A stretch of DNA of 48,599 nt from UMGS1696 sp964634795 (GCA_964634795.1 CAZWLL010000013.1:1-48599); one strand, 5' to 3'. Shown: positions 7,059 through 15,857, counted from the first letter of the stretch. Program-made: numbers and translations. The notes: a model not told the origin generated them from the letters alone.

Positions 7059-9356
7059 TTAAAGTTTACTTCTTATAATTTTACCGCTCGTTGTTTTCGG
7101 CAATGATGTGCAGAATTTTACGATACGCGGATATTTGTACGGAGCAGTGTGCTCCTTAACATAGTTTTGAATTTCTTTTTTAAGTTCTTCAGTACCTTCC
7201 TTGCCGGGAACAAGAACAATAGAAGCCTTTACAACCTGACCTCGAATTTCATCGGGAGCAGCAGAAACGCCGCATTCAAGCACATACGGAAGCTCCATGA
7301 TGACATTTTCGATTTCGAACGGTCCGATACGATAGCCGGAAGATTTAATAACATCATCCGCGCGTCCCACATACCAATAGAAGCCGTCTTCATCACGCCA
7401 TGCAAGGTCTCCTGTGTGGTAATAACCGTCATGCCATGTTTTTTCCGTAACATCGGGACTTCCGTAATACTCATAAGCAAGGCCGCAGGGAATGCCGTTT
7501 TTAATATTTATGCAAATCTCGCCGTTCTGACCTGTAGGTACTTCTTTACCGTCGGTATCAAGAAGGTGAACATCGTACAGCGGAACAGGCTTGCCCATAG
7601 AACCGATTTTATGGCTGTCACCTGCAAGATTGCCTATGATAAGCGTTGATTCCGACTGACCGAATCCTTCCATTATGCGCAGTCCCGTTGCCTTTTCAAA
7701 TTGACGGAAGACCTCGGGATTAAGTGCTTCACCTGCAATAGAAGCATGCTCAATTGAAGAAAGATCGTAATGTGATAAATCCTGCTTGATAAGCATGCGG
7801 TACATAGTAGGCGGTGCGCAGAATGTGGTTATACGATACTTTGCAAATAACGGAAGAATCTTTGCCGCATCAAAGCGAGTGAAATCATAAACGAATACAG
7901 CAGCTTCGCAGAGCCACTGACCGTAGAGCTTGCCCCAAAGTGATTTAGCCCAGCCTGTGTCGGAAATTGTAAGATGCAAGCCGTCGGGATTTACGCGATG
8001 CCAGTATTTTGCCGTGATATAATGTCCAAGCGGATATTTATAGTTATGTGCGGCGATTTTCGGATATCCCGATGTGCCGGATGTGAAGAACATAAGCATA
8101 GGATCACTGCCGCACGGGCTGTCCGGTTTACGATCAAAGTGACGAGAAAACAATTCTGATTCCGTGTTAAAATCGTGCCATCCCGCTTTTGTACCGCCTA
8201 CCATTATCTTTATGAGAGGCTTCATATAATCTTTTTCAGCAAGATCAACCTGATTTGAAGTATCACCGTCTGCGGTACATAGAATTGCACTGACACCCGC
8301 GGCACCGAATCTATATGAAAAGTCGTGTTCAACCAACTGATTTGTTGCGGGAATTGCGATTGCACCGATTTTATGAAGACCGAGAATAGCGAACCAGAAC
8401 TGATAATGACGCTTAAGAACAAGCATTACACGATCTCCGCGTTTGATGCCGAGAGAGGTAAAATAGTTAGCCGCTCTGCTGGAAGCTTCTTTCATATCTT
8501 TAAAAGTAAAGCGTCGTTCTGTACCATCCTCTGAAATGTGAAGCATTGCCAGTTTTTCGGGCTTTTCACGTCCCAAAGCATCAACTATATCAAATGCAAA
8601 GTTGAATTTTTCTTCATCTTTAAACGCAATAGATTTTATAAGACCGTTGTCATCTTCTGTTGTAGTAATAAAACGTTCAGCTACACGCGGTTTACGATCG
8701 GTTGTACGCTCTTGTTCAGCGGGAAGTTGATCGGCGGATGTCTGAGTTTGAAGTGCAGCTTCCTCTTGCGGACGAAGCACAAAAGCATAGAACAGACAGT
8801 CCTCACCGTTAGCGGCAACCATACCATGAGGAATTGAGCTGTCATAGTAGATACAGTCACCTTCGTGCAGCATCTCAATGTGCTCGCCAACCTGTACTTT
8901 CATGCTGCCTTTAATAATGAGGTCGCATTCCTGCCCGATATGACTGGTGAGTTCAATATCCGAATGGAATGCACGGTCAGAGTATTTGTTTTCAACAAAC
9001 AGAGGATCCGCAATTCGATTTTGAAAATCGGATGCCATGTTGTAATAAATCATTTCATGCGCTTGTTCGATTTTCTGTCCGTTGCCTGCACGTGTAAGCG
9101 TATAAGTATGAAGCTTGGGGCTTTGTCCTTCAATGAGATCTGTTACGTCGACACCGAAGGCGAGAGCACACCGATAAAGAAATGCAAATGTCAGATTACT
9201 TCCACCGTTTTCGCAGAGGAGATATTCTTCGGTACTGATACCTGTTTTATCTGCCATTTCGGCAGGTGTGAAACCGGAAATCTCACGCAGATCGCGAATT
9301 CGACCTGCCATTTCTTTGATTTTATAATCAAGTCCGGTTAATTGTTGATTTGCCAT
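7059..9356 (-). CDS. HTH (XRE)-cupin-acyl-CoA synthetase fusion (medium-chain/MACS type)
   Basis: 765 residues in three parts: an XRE-type helix-turn-helix (about 15-75, IRDLREISGFTPAEMADKTG), a cupin barrel (about 135-195, GSMKVQVGEHIEMLHEGDC and IPHGMV), a polar linker, and an adenylate-forming ligase (about 245-765). Ligase motifs are FFTSGTSGYPK, GFGQSE, YHTGDLAWRDEDGFYWYVGR and the catalytic-lysine end PKTTSGKI. SDTGWAKSLWGKLYG is typical of medium-chain acyl-CoA synthetases, a family that includes branched-chain and aryl acid users. AGGAGGT precedes the ATG. It lies directly behind a T-box leader and heads the operon with the 2-oxoacid:ferredoxin oxidoreductase. HTH-cupin heads are common in regulators; fused to a ligase they suggest a trigger enzyme that senses its own substrate. 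Confidence 0.85.
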   Translation of the reverse strand: MANQQLTGLDYKIKEMAGRIRDLREISGFTPAEMADKTGISTEEYLLCENGGSNLTFAFLYRCALAFGVDVTDLIEGQSPKLHTYTLTRAGNGQKIEQAHEMIYYNMASDFQNRIADPLFVENKYSDRAFHSDIELTSHIGQECDLIIKGSMKVQVGEHIEMLHEGDCIYYDSSIPHGMVAANGEDCLFYAFVLRPQEEAALQTQTSADQLPAEQERTTDRKPRVAERFITTTEDDNGLIKSIAFKDEEKFNFAFDIVDALGREKPEKLAMLHISEDGTERRFTFKDMKEASSRAANYFTSLGIKRGDRVMLVLKRHYQFWFAILGLHKIGAIAIPATNQLVEHDFSYRFGAAGVSAILCTADGDTSNQVDLAEKDYMKPLIKIMVGGTKAGWHDFNTESELFSRHFDRKPDSPCGSDPMLMFFTSGTSGYPKIAAHNYKYPLGHYITAKYWHRVNPDGLHLTISDTGWAKSLWGKLYGQWLCEAAVFVYDFTRFDAAKILPLFAKYRITTFCAPPTMYRMLIKQDLSHYDLSSIEHASIAGEALNPEVFRQFEKATGLRIMEGFGQSESTLIIGNLAGDSHKIGSMGKPVPLYDVHLLDTDGKEVPTGQNGEICINIKNGIPCGLAYEYYGSPDVTEKTWHDGYYHTGDLAWRDEDGFYWYVGRADDVIKSSGYRIGPFEIENVIMELPYVLECGVSAAPDEIRGQVVKASIVLVPGKEGTEELKKEIQNYVKEHTAPYKYPRIVKFCTSLPKTTSGKIIRSKL

Positions 9357-9382
9357 TATGATACCTCCTGGGGGTAAAAAAA

Positions 9383-9690
9383 GCCCGCCTCAAAGATTTT
9401 TGATATAATCATCTTTGAGACGAGCTGAAAATTCGGCCCGCGATACCACTCAAATTGCATGCACCTCACGATGCATACCACTCAACGGGTTCCAACAAAC
9501 CCTTAGCACTTACGTAACTGACACGGGAGAGGTCTACTTGCAACACATTAATAAATATCACTTTATGAATGCTTTCTTCTCTCCGGCTCGGGAGCTACAA
9601 ATCAGATACGCCTGTTGCCGACTCACACCAAACGTCGGCTCTCTGAAACAGATATTGTATCGGACCCTCTCCGTCGCAGCCTTTTATTAT
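9383..9690 (-). promoter_or_regulatory. T-box riboswitch leader 1 (upstream of the HTH-cupin-ligase operon)
   Basis: On the minus strand the leader has the Stem I apical elements (AGAGAGCCGAC ... GGTGTGAGTCGGC), a CGTGAGG element and the conserved T-box GAGTGGTATCGCGGG (9451-9437). The competing terminator is a 15-bp stem (9425-9411 with 9397-9383, one mismatch) followed by seven T. Uncharged tRNA would stabilise the antiterminator and switch on the operon. The specifier loop follows AACAG on the 3' side of Stem I; its triplets include GUA, AUC and CUG (Val, Ile, Leu), but I cannot fix the register by eye. Confidence 0.9.
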
Positions 9691-9695
9691 TTTTG

Positions 9696-9724
9696 ATTAT
9701 ATCACACTATAACAAATTTGTCAA
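9696..9724 (-). promoter_or_regulatory. Predicted sigma-A promoter of T-box leader 1
   Basis: Minus strand TTGACA (9724-9719), 17 bp, TATAAT (9701-9696). It matches consensus exactly and sits immediately upstream of the T-box leader. The second ligase operon therefore has its own promoter as well as possible read-through from the first unit. Confidence 0.85.
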
Positions 9725-9773
9725 TATCAAATTTTAAGTTAAATCAGTATATTTATTTAATTTCTCGGTATAA

Positions 9774-12293
9774 TTATTTGATTTGCTCCGCAGTCTTGGC
9801 AGTATCAATGCCTGCAGCTCCATCCAAGTTAAGTTCACGTGTGGCTTCCTCACGCATTTTATACTTTAAAATCTTGCCTGCAGCATTCATCGGAAAAGCA
9901 TCGACAAAACGTATGTATTTCGGAACCTTGTGGCGTGCAAGGCTGGCTTTAATATAATTCAGCATTTCCTCTTGTGTAACACTGCCGGGTTCTTTGAGAA
10001 TAATGCAAGCCATAGCCTCTTCTCCGTATTTTTTGTCGGGTACACCGATGACTTGAACATCTTTTACTGCGGGATGAGTGTAGATAAACTCCTCGATTTC
10101 TTTGGGATAGATGTTTTCGCCGCCGCGAATAATCATATCCTTAAGTCTTCCCGTAATACGATAACAACCGTTATCGTCACGACAAGCCAAGTCGCCGGAA
10201 TGAAGCCAGCCGTCCTTGTCGACAGCTGCCGCGGTAGCTTCAGGCATTTTATAATATCCTTTCATTATATTGTAACCGCGGGAACAAAATTCACCGTTAA
10301 CACCGTTCGGTACCTCTTCGCCTGTTTCGGGATTAATGATTTTACATTCAATGTGAGGGAATGCATATCCGACAGTATTACAGCGAAGATCAAGCGGGTC
10401 ACCGCATGCGCTCATTGTACTACCGGGAGACGATTCTGTTTGACCGTAAACACTTACAATATCGGTCATGTGCATTTCATCAGGCTGAGCGGCTCTGCGC
10501 ATAAGCTCCGGAGGGCAACCCGAACCTGCCATAATTCCCGTACGCATATAAGAGAAATCGGTTTTTTTATAATCCGGATGATTAAACATCGCAATAAACA
10601 TAGTCGGAACGCCGTTGAAGCAAGTGATTTTCTCCTGATTTATGCAAGCAAGGGATACTTTAGCAGAGAAATACGGCATCGGGCAAAGTGTCGCACCGTG
10701 TGTCATGCATGATGTCATCGAAAGAACCATACCGAAACAGTGGAACATAGGTACTTGTATCATCATTCGGTCAGCTGTAGATAAATCCATGCGGTCACCG
10801 ATACATTTTCCGTCATTTACTACATTATAATGAGTTAACATAACACCCTTTGGGAAACCTGTGGTACCGGATGTATACTGCATATTGCATACATCGTCGG
10901 GACGCACTGACGCAGCCATTCTTTGAATTTCCTCACGTGGAACCATATTGCTTCGTTCCATAGCTTCATCAAATGTCAGACAACCCTTCATACGGAATCC
11001 TACGGTAATAACATTGCGAAGAAACGGAAGCTTACGGCAATGCAGGCTTGATCCGGGTTTTGTATCGGCAAGCTCGGGGCATAATGTTTGAATAATCTCT
11101 TTATAATTCGAATCCAGGCAATGCTCAATCATAACTAATGTATGTGTATCAGATTGACGAAGCAGATATTCGGCTTCGTGAATTTTATACGCCGTGTTTA
11201 CGGTTACAAGAATCGCACCGATTTTTGTAGTTGCCCAGAATGTAATAAACCAGGCGGGAATGTTGGTTGCCCAAATAGCTACTTTACTTCCGCGTCTGAC
11301 ACCGAGTGATACAAGTGCTCTTGCAAAATCATCAACGTCATCTCTGAACTGTTCATAAGTACGAGTATAATCAAGTGTTGTATATTTAAAAGCATACTGA
11401 TCGGGGAATTCCTCAACCATACGATCAAGAACCTGTGGGAATGTTTCGGAAATAAGACTGTCTTTTTTCCAAACAAATTTACCGGTATGCGCGGCATTAT
11501 CGTAAAGAGTTTTTTTCTTGCCGCGTGGGGACTCGAAACGGTTCATATAGTTTACAAAATGAGGAAGTATAACCTCAGGATCTGTAAGATCAGGCATCCA
11601 ATCAGGCTTCCATTCAAGTGAGATAAAACCGTCATAATCAATCGAAGCCAACGCATGCATCATGCTTTCGACAGGCATTGTACCTTCTCCGATTAAATTG
11701 TAAGCTCCGTCATCATCCGAATCACGCAGATGTACATGACGAACATACGCTCCGAGATTTTTTATTGTTGTATCTGCTGATTCGCCATGGTCACGATAAG
11801 GGTGATGCATGTCCCATAAAGCACCGAGCTGATCGCATGCGAATGTATCAAGCAAAGCACGAAGGCGCGCTGTATCCGAAAAGACACCGCTTGTTTTCAG
11901 CAAAATAGTAATACCGAGCGTTTCCGCCGTGGGAATAAGAGTTTCCAATGTGGAATATATCTGAGATTCATCATCATGGAGTGCCGCAACAGCCACATAA
12001 GGTGCTTGAACATCATGTGCTATATGAATAAGTGACTCTATTATTGTGGTACAATCTGCATCGGAAATGTCGCAGGAAGTATCAAAACAGGGAATACACA
12101 TATCTTTTTGCCACAATTCGCGTGCTGTTGCCACTGCATTGTACTTATGCAAAGGACCTCCGCGGTCAGTTAATTCGGGAGTATTTTGTATATTGTAGAG
12201 TTCGATTCCTCCGAAACGCATAGTCTGAGCCATATTAATTTGCTCTTCCCATGAGATATTCTGCCAACCGCGGGTGGAAAACGATAATTTCAT
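9774..12293 (-). CDS. Xylose-isomerase-like TIM barrel fused to an acyl-CoA synthetase
   Basis: 839 residues. Residues 1-255 are a sugar-phosphate isomerase/epimerase-type TIM barrel. Metal-site candidates are D161/H163 (ALWDMHHP), H186/H188 (RHVHLRD) and E227 (SLEWKPDW), although the usual first Glu ligand seems replaced by Lys (K133). Residues 275-830 are a FadD-like adenylate-forming ligase: MQYTSGTTGFPKG, YGQTESSPG, LHSGDLACRDDNG, RGGENIYPKEIEE and the catalytic AAGKILKYKMREE. The start is supported by AAGGAGG before the ATG. It follows the pseudo-isopropylmalate synthase by 14 bp, so both are under T-box leader 2. Predicted reaction of the ligase: carboxylic acid + ATP + CoA to acyl-CoA. 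The role of the barrel is unknown; it could act on the same acid or its precursor. Confidence 0.8.
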   Translation of the reverse strand: MKLSFSTRGWQNISWEEQINMAQTMRFGGIELYNIQNTPELTDRGGPLHKYNAVATARELWQKDMCIPCFDTSCDISDADCTTIIESLIHIAHDVQAPYVAVAALHDDESQIYSTLETLIPTAETLGITILLKTSGVFSDTARLRALLDTFACDQLGALWDMHHPYRDHGESADTTIKNLGAYVRHVHLRDSDDDGAYNLIGEGTMPVESMMHALASIDYDGFISLEWKPDWMPDLTDPEVILPHFVNYMNRFESPRGKKKTLYDNAAHTGKFVWKKDSLISETFPQVLDRMVEEFPDQYAFKYTTLDYTRTYEQFRDDVDDFARALVSLGVRRGSKVAIWATNIPAWFITFWATTKIGAILVTVNTAYKIHEAEYLLRQSDTHTLVMIEHCLDSNYKEIIQTLCPELADTKPGSSLHCRKLPFLRNVITVGFRMKGCLTFDEAMERSNMVPREEIQRMAASVRPDDVCNMQYTSGTTGFPKGVMLTHYNVVNDGKCIGDRMDLSTADRMMIQVPMFHCFGMVLSMTSCMTHGATLCPMPYFSAKVSLACINQEKITCFNGVPTMFIAMFNHPDYKKTDFSYMRTGIMAGSGCPPELMRRAAQPDEMHMTDIVSVYGQTESSPGSTMSACGDPLDLRCNTVGYAFPHIECKIINPETGEEVPNGVNGEFCSRGYNIMKGYYKMPEATAAAVDKDGWLHSGDLACRDDNGCYRITGRLKDMIIRGGENIYPKEIEEFIYTHPAVKDVQVIGVPDKKYGEEAMACIILKEPGSVTQEEMLNYIKASLARHKVPKYIRFVDAFPMNAAGKILKYKMREEATRELNLDGAAGIDTAKTAEQIK

Positions 12294-12307
12294 TGATTTA
12301 TTCCTCC

Positions 12308-13726
12308 TTAAGCATTAGCCGTTTCTTCATATACAATCTTGTTGATAGCATTAAGATAAGCATGTACGGATGCACCGAGGATATCTGTCGATATGCCTCT
12401 GCCCGAATAAAGTTTACCGCCGCTGCGCAGTTTAACAACGGATTCACCCATTGCTTCGCGTCCTTCGGTTACAGCTTGTATTTGGAAATCATCAAGCTCG
12501 TAGTGACATCCGATTATCGATTCTATAGCGAGGAATGCCGCATCTACAGAACCGTCACCAAGGCTGACGCCGGAAAGCGTTTGTCCGTTTTTGCTCAACT
12601 TCATTTGAGCACATGCGCCGATAGTGTTTCCTGTATTTATAACATAGCTTTCGAGTATGTATGTCGGTGGAACCTGCATAGCGGCTGAAGCGATAATTGC
12701 ATCAAGTTCTTTTTCACCGACTGTATCCTTTTTGGATGCAATTCGGCAGAAAGCTTCATAAACCTTCGCACCGTCTTCCTCTGACAAATCATAGCCAAGA
12801 GATGCCGCCATGCTTAAAACAGCTTCTTGCGTGTCATGTACGGTCAGAACAGCTCCGCTGTTTGCTTGTACTCCCGTGTCGAAAGGAGATGTTTGGCTGC
12901 GTCCTGTTTGGCACATCCAAGTGATTTGAGAAAGAATTCGACTCATTTGCGTAAATTGTATAGTGTTTGAAACATCAAACTCGGATGCTTTAGCCGAGAG
13001 CAATTTTGCGATATGAGAGAGGTTAACCGAATTTATGCAATATGAAGCGGCTTTGATTTCGTCCACACCGACTGTAATAGCACTTACAGCGCATGCGTCA
13101 GCCATTGACAGCGTATCTGAACATCCCACAGCAAACCGAACATTTTTAGCCTGCGGTACATTTTCAACTACAGCTTGAATAAATTCACCAAACGCATTCG
13201 GAAGCAGGTTTCCTGCTGCATCGCATACGGTTATACCTGTAGCTCCTGCCTCTATAGCCGTAGTCAATGCTTCATACAAAAATGACGGATCGGCACGTGT
13301 CGCATCATCGGCTAAAAATTCCACATCATTACATACAGATTTTGCCGCCGCTACCGTATTACTGATTGCCTCAAGCATAGCGGCAGGCTTCTTTCCGGCA
13401 AGGTATTCCATTTGTACCGCACTGACAGGTGCGGGTACCTGAATACGCGGATGCTTTGCTTCCTTCAGTGCATTCCATACTGTGTCAACACTTTGCTTAT
13501 TAAGTTCAACCGGAACAGATATAACGCTTGTTTTTACCGCAGACGCCACAGATTTTATCAGCAAACTGTCAATCTTCGGATTTTCGACAGAATGCAATTC
13601 AATAGCGCTCACACCCAGTCTGTCAAGCAGCTTAGCCATCTCAATCTTTTCACGAAAACTTAAGGTATAACCGGCTGTTTTTCCGGCTTGTTGTATTGTC
13701 ATATCGGTGATATATATGTTTCTCAA
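12308..13726 (-). CDS. Degenerate 2-isopropylmalate synthase-like protein with intact leucine-binding domain
   Basis: 472 residues colinear with LeuA/citramalate synthase: a DRE-TIM barrel (1-270), a linker and a LeuA-type regulatory domain (about 355-465; GDGSVDAA, GRGISTDI, LNAINKI). The catalytic positions are lost. The DTTLRDGEQ motif reads DMTIQQAGK (R to Q12, D to Q13), the metal-binding HxHND reads VGCSD (H to V200, H to C202), and the AHExGIH segment reads QANSGAV. The barrel core (DVEFLADDATRADPSFLYE) is well kept, so this is not a decayed pseudogene. The start is TTG at 13726 with AAGGAGG 8 nt upstream. It is the first gene behind T-box leader 2. A leucine-responsive regulatory or scaffold role, or a different reaction, is inferred. 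Confidence 0.8.
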   Translation of the reverse strand: MRNIYITDMTIQQAGKTAGYTLSFREKIEMAKLLDRLGVSAIELHSVENPKIDSLLIKSVASAVKTSVISVPVELNKQSVDTVWNALKEAKHPRIQVPAPVSAVQMEYLAGKKPAAMLEAISNTVAAAKSVCNDVEFLADDATRADPSFLYEALTTAIEAGATGITVCDAAGNLLPNAFGEFIQAVVENVPQAKNVRFAVGCSDTLSMADACAVSAITVGVDEIKAASYCINSVNLSHIAKLLSAKASEFDVSNTIQFTQMSRILSQITWMCQTGRSQTSPFDTGVQANSGAVLTVHDTQEAVLSMAASLGYDLSEEDGAKVYEAFCRIASKKDTVGEKELDAIIASAAMQVPPTYILESYVINTGNTIGACAQMKLSKNGQTLSGVSLGDGSVDAAFLAIESIIGCHYELDDFQIQAVTEGREAMGESVVKLRSGGKLYSGRGISTDILGASVHAYLNAINKIVYEETANA

Positions 13727-13751
13727 CGTCTGTTCCTCCTTAATTTAAAAC

Positions 13752-14034
13752 AAAAAATCCCTGAAGCAGTTTAGCTTCAGGGACGAAATATTTCGCGGTA
13801 CCACCCAATTTATTCTTCGCCTCACGACGAAAAATCACTCTCGGACTCTGTCAAGTCCATAGCCTGTAACGCAGCCACACGGATTCAGCTACTTATCAGT
13901 ATGTTCGCAAAATCTGCTCGGGAAGGAGAATGTCAGATTTGAGCATTCTTGTCGACTCGCACCAACCGTCGGCTCTCTGAAATGTGCAACAAAATGACAA
14001 ATTTCCGTCATCGCATTTAATATATTGTGTCGTT
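13752..14034 (-). promoter_or_regulatory. T-box riboswitch leader 2 (probable leucine specifier CUC)
   Basis: On the minus strand: AGAGAGCCGAC ... GGTGCGAGTCGAC (Stem I apical part), CGTGAGG, the T-box GGGTGGTACCGCGA (13806-13793) and a perfect 10-bp terminator stem (13783-13774 with 13767-13758) followed by six T. The specifier loop can be drawn between the helices CATTT/GAATG and TGTCA/TGACA. Its 3' side reads CTCAAATC, so CUC (Leu) followed by the conserved A is the best specifier. AUC (Ile) is the alternative. Confidence 0.9.
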
Positions 14035-14040
14035 GGGTCT

Positions 14041-14070
14041 ATTATACTCACATTGCCCGAGCTTTGTCAA
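14041..14070 (-). promoter_or_regulatory. Predicted sigma-A promoter of T-box leader 2
   Basis: Minus strand TTGACA (14070-14065), 18 bp, TATAAT (14046-14041), immediately before the T-box leader. The remaining stretch to the terminator at 14200 (about 130 bp) shows nothing I can name. Confidence 0.8.
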
Positions 14071-14195
14071 GCATAATTTATAGGTTTACCGTAATTTCTA
14101 CCTATATATCGAAAATCAAAGTAATTTCAGCACTATAATTGTACAATATTTTGGGAAATGATTTCGGTTATTACACCATACAATCTGCAACAATA

Positions 14196-14250
14196 AAACA
14201 ATACCGTATACCAACCACATACATATTGGTAAGGTATACGGTATTATTCA
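14196..14250 (-). terminator. Terminator of solute-binding lipoprotein 2
   Basis: 13-bp inverted repeat (arms 14200-14212 and 14233-14245, AATACCGTATACC type) with a nested CCAA/TTGG pair. On the minus strand it is followed by a weak T-rich stretch (TGTTTTATTG). Confidence 0.65.
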
Positions 14251-14273
14251 TGATGCGATAATTTCAGAAATAT

Positions 14274-15785
14274 TTATTCAGCACTTTCCTCAAGTGAAGC
14301 GATATATTTTTCGAGAACTTTATTACCGATTTTCTTCATGCTTGCAAGTTTGGATGCTACAGTATCTGGATCCTTTATATTTGTTATAGCAGAACGTATT
14401 CCACCCCAGTCGAAAACAGAACCGAGGTCATAGTTACGATTTTCGAGAATCAAATAAATCATAGGTTCTGACTCTTCATCACGTGATGCTTTACCTATCA
14501 ATGTCTGTTCAACATAAGCAGGTGTAAGGCTGTACTTGCTGAAATGAGCCATAATCTCCATGATATCACCTGTACGGTTTGCATCAGAGAGTGTTTTGGG
14601 AAGAGAATATGCTGTAAGGTTGCTGCAGCTGTAGCTTGAGTAATATTCCTGCTGTGCTTCGTTTTCTTTCGGAGCCGGAATGATACCGAATGTTACGTCA
14701 CTGTCACGGAACAACGTTATATTACGCATTCCCGCATAATAGAACAGAGCACCGCCAATTGCAAACTGGCGTTCTCTTCCGTTAGGTGTTTCAACACCGC
14801 CGCCCTGAACTACAGTAGAGCCTGAACCCATGTTGGTAAAGTCACCTTGCTGAGTTTTTACGATATTAATGAGTGCGAAAACCGAAGCCTCGGATTCGTA
14901 ATTGAAATAAGGTAAATCGTTTTCATCCTTGTCAGTGATTCTGTATCCCATTGACAGCCACAAAGCAATGGCATTAAAATCCTCGGTAATATAACCGTAT
15001 GTATCGGCATCGGTCCAAGCACCGTCACCGTCAGTATCTCTCATTGCAGCTGTTGCCATTTCATTGTGTTTATCGAGAGTCCACTTACCTTCGTTTACAA
15101 GGGTATATGGGTCTTCCAATCCGAGATCGGTAATCATATCTTTATTGAAAAGATAGCACCATGTACCGTAGTTATCCATAATCGAGATATCACCGGTCAT
15201 GACATAGTCGTGATTTAATACTGAAAGATTTTTATACATCGCCTGATCCCACCACTCGTTTTCAAGCTTAATGGTAGAAACTGTGCGATAATCAAGTATA
15301 AGTCCGTTTGTTGAGAGGGAACACAGAGAGTCGATACCATCTGTAACCGTATCAACATCATCACTTCCGGCTGTAATAGATGTTTTAACTGTAGAAGAAG
15401 GAGAATCTAAACGGTTTTCAACAATTTTAATGTTAAGAAGTTCTTCCATTAAAGTGTTGCGGCTGTATACAGCATCGTTTATGGTTTCTCCGTTCATTTC
15501 TTCGGAATAAACGTCAAATGTTATCCAGTCGCCGCTTCCTCCGCGGTCAGCTATTCTGAATTCATATCCACTGTAATCTCTGTCCGAGTAAAGTGAGCGG
15601 AGCGAATTCATCGTTATTTCAGCCTCGGTTTCAACTTCGGTCTCGGTTTGCGCCTCAGCTACAACCTCTGTTTCTGCGTTTGTTTCGCCGTCAGTCTCGG
15701 CATTATTTCCGCCATTGCTGCATGAAACAAAACTTGCAAGCATTAATGCCGCTAAAATTGCCGAGAAAATTCTTTTCTTTTGCAT
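14274..15785 (-). CDS. Extracellular solute-binding lipoprotein (second orphan paralogue)
   Basis: 503 residues. Lipoprotein signal with SFVSC (Cys22), a Glu/Thr/Val-rich linker (about 38-58), then the same mature fold as the protein at 2076-3572 (DYSGYEFRI, NGETINDAVYSRN, WWDQAMYKNL). The EF-hand-like loop DTDGDGAWTDAD is again at residues 250-261. AAAGGA lies 13 nt before the ATG, a little far. It has its own consensus promoter and terminator, and no permease gene is nearby. Ligand unknown. The two copies flank the T-box region on the same strand, but each is a separate transcription unit. Confidence 0.8.
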   Translation of the reverse strand: MQKKRIFSAILAALMLASFVSCSNGGNNAETDGETNAETEVVAEAQTETEVETEAEITMNSLRSLYSDRDYSGYEFRIADRGGSGDWITFDVYSEEMNGETINDAVYSRNTLMEELLNIKIVENRLDSPSSTVKTSITAGSDDVDTVTDGIDSLCSLSTNGLILDYRTVSTIKLENEWWDQAMYKNLSVLNHDYVMTGDISIMDNYGTWCYLFNKDMITDLGLEDPYTLVNEGKWTLDKHNEMATAAMRDTDGDGAWTDADTYGYITEDFNAIALWLSMGYRITDKDENDLPYFNYESEASVFALINIVKTQQGDFTNMGSGSTVVQGGGVETPNGRERQFAIGGALFYYAGMRNITLFRDSDVTFGIIPAPKENEAQQEYYSSYSCSNLTAYSLPKTLSDANRTGDIMEIMAHFSKYSLTPAYVEQTLIGKASRDEESEPMIYLILENRNYDLGSVFDWGGIRSAITNIKDPDTVASKLASMKKIGNKVLEKYIASLEESAE

Positions 15786-15857
15786 TTGTTTTGATTAATC
15801 CTTTCGTGAATGTATATCGTTTGAATTTAAAAATAGACAACGTTCATTTCTATATTG

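Noticed and set aside
9930..10712. A 260-codon open frame on the plus strand inside the TIM-barrel/ligase fusion
   Set aside because: It lies wholly antisense to the well-supported ligase domain and shows no domain, ribosome site or promoter.
12308..13726. A functional 2-isopropylmalate synthase (leuA)
   Set aside because: The LRDG and HxHND motifs are replaced at the aligned positions, so the symbol is withheld.
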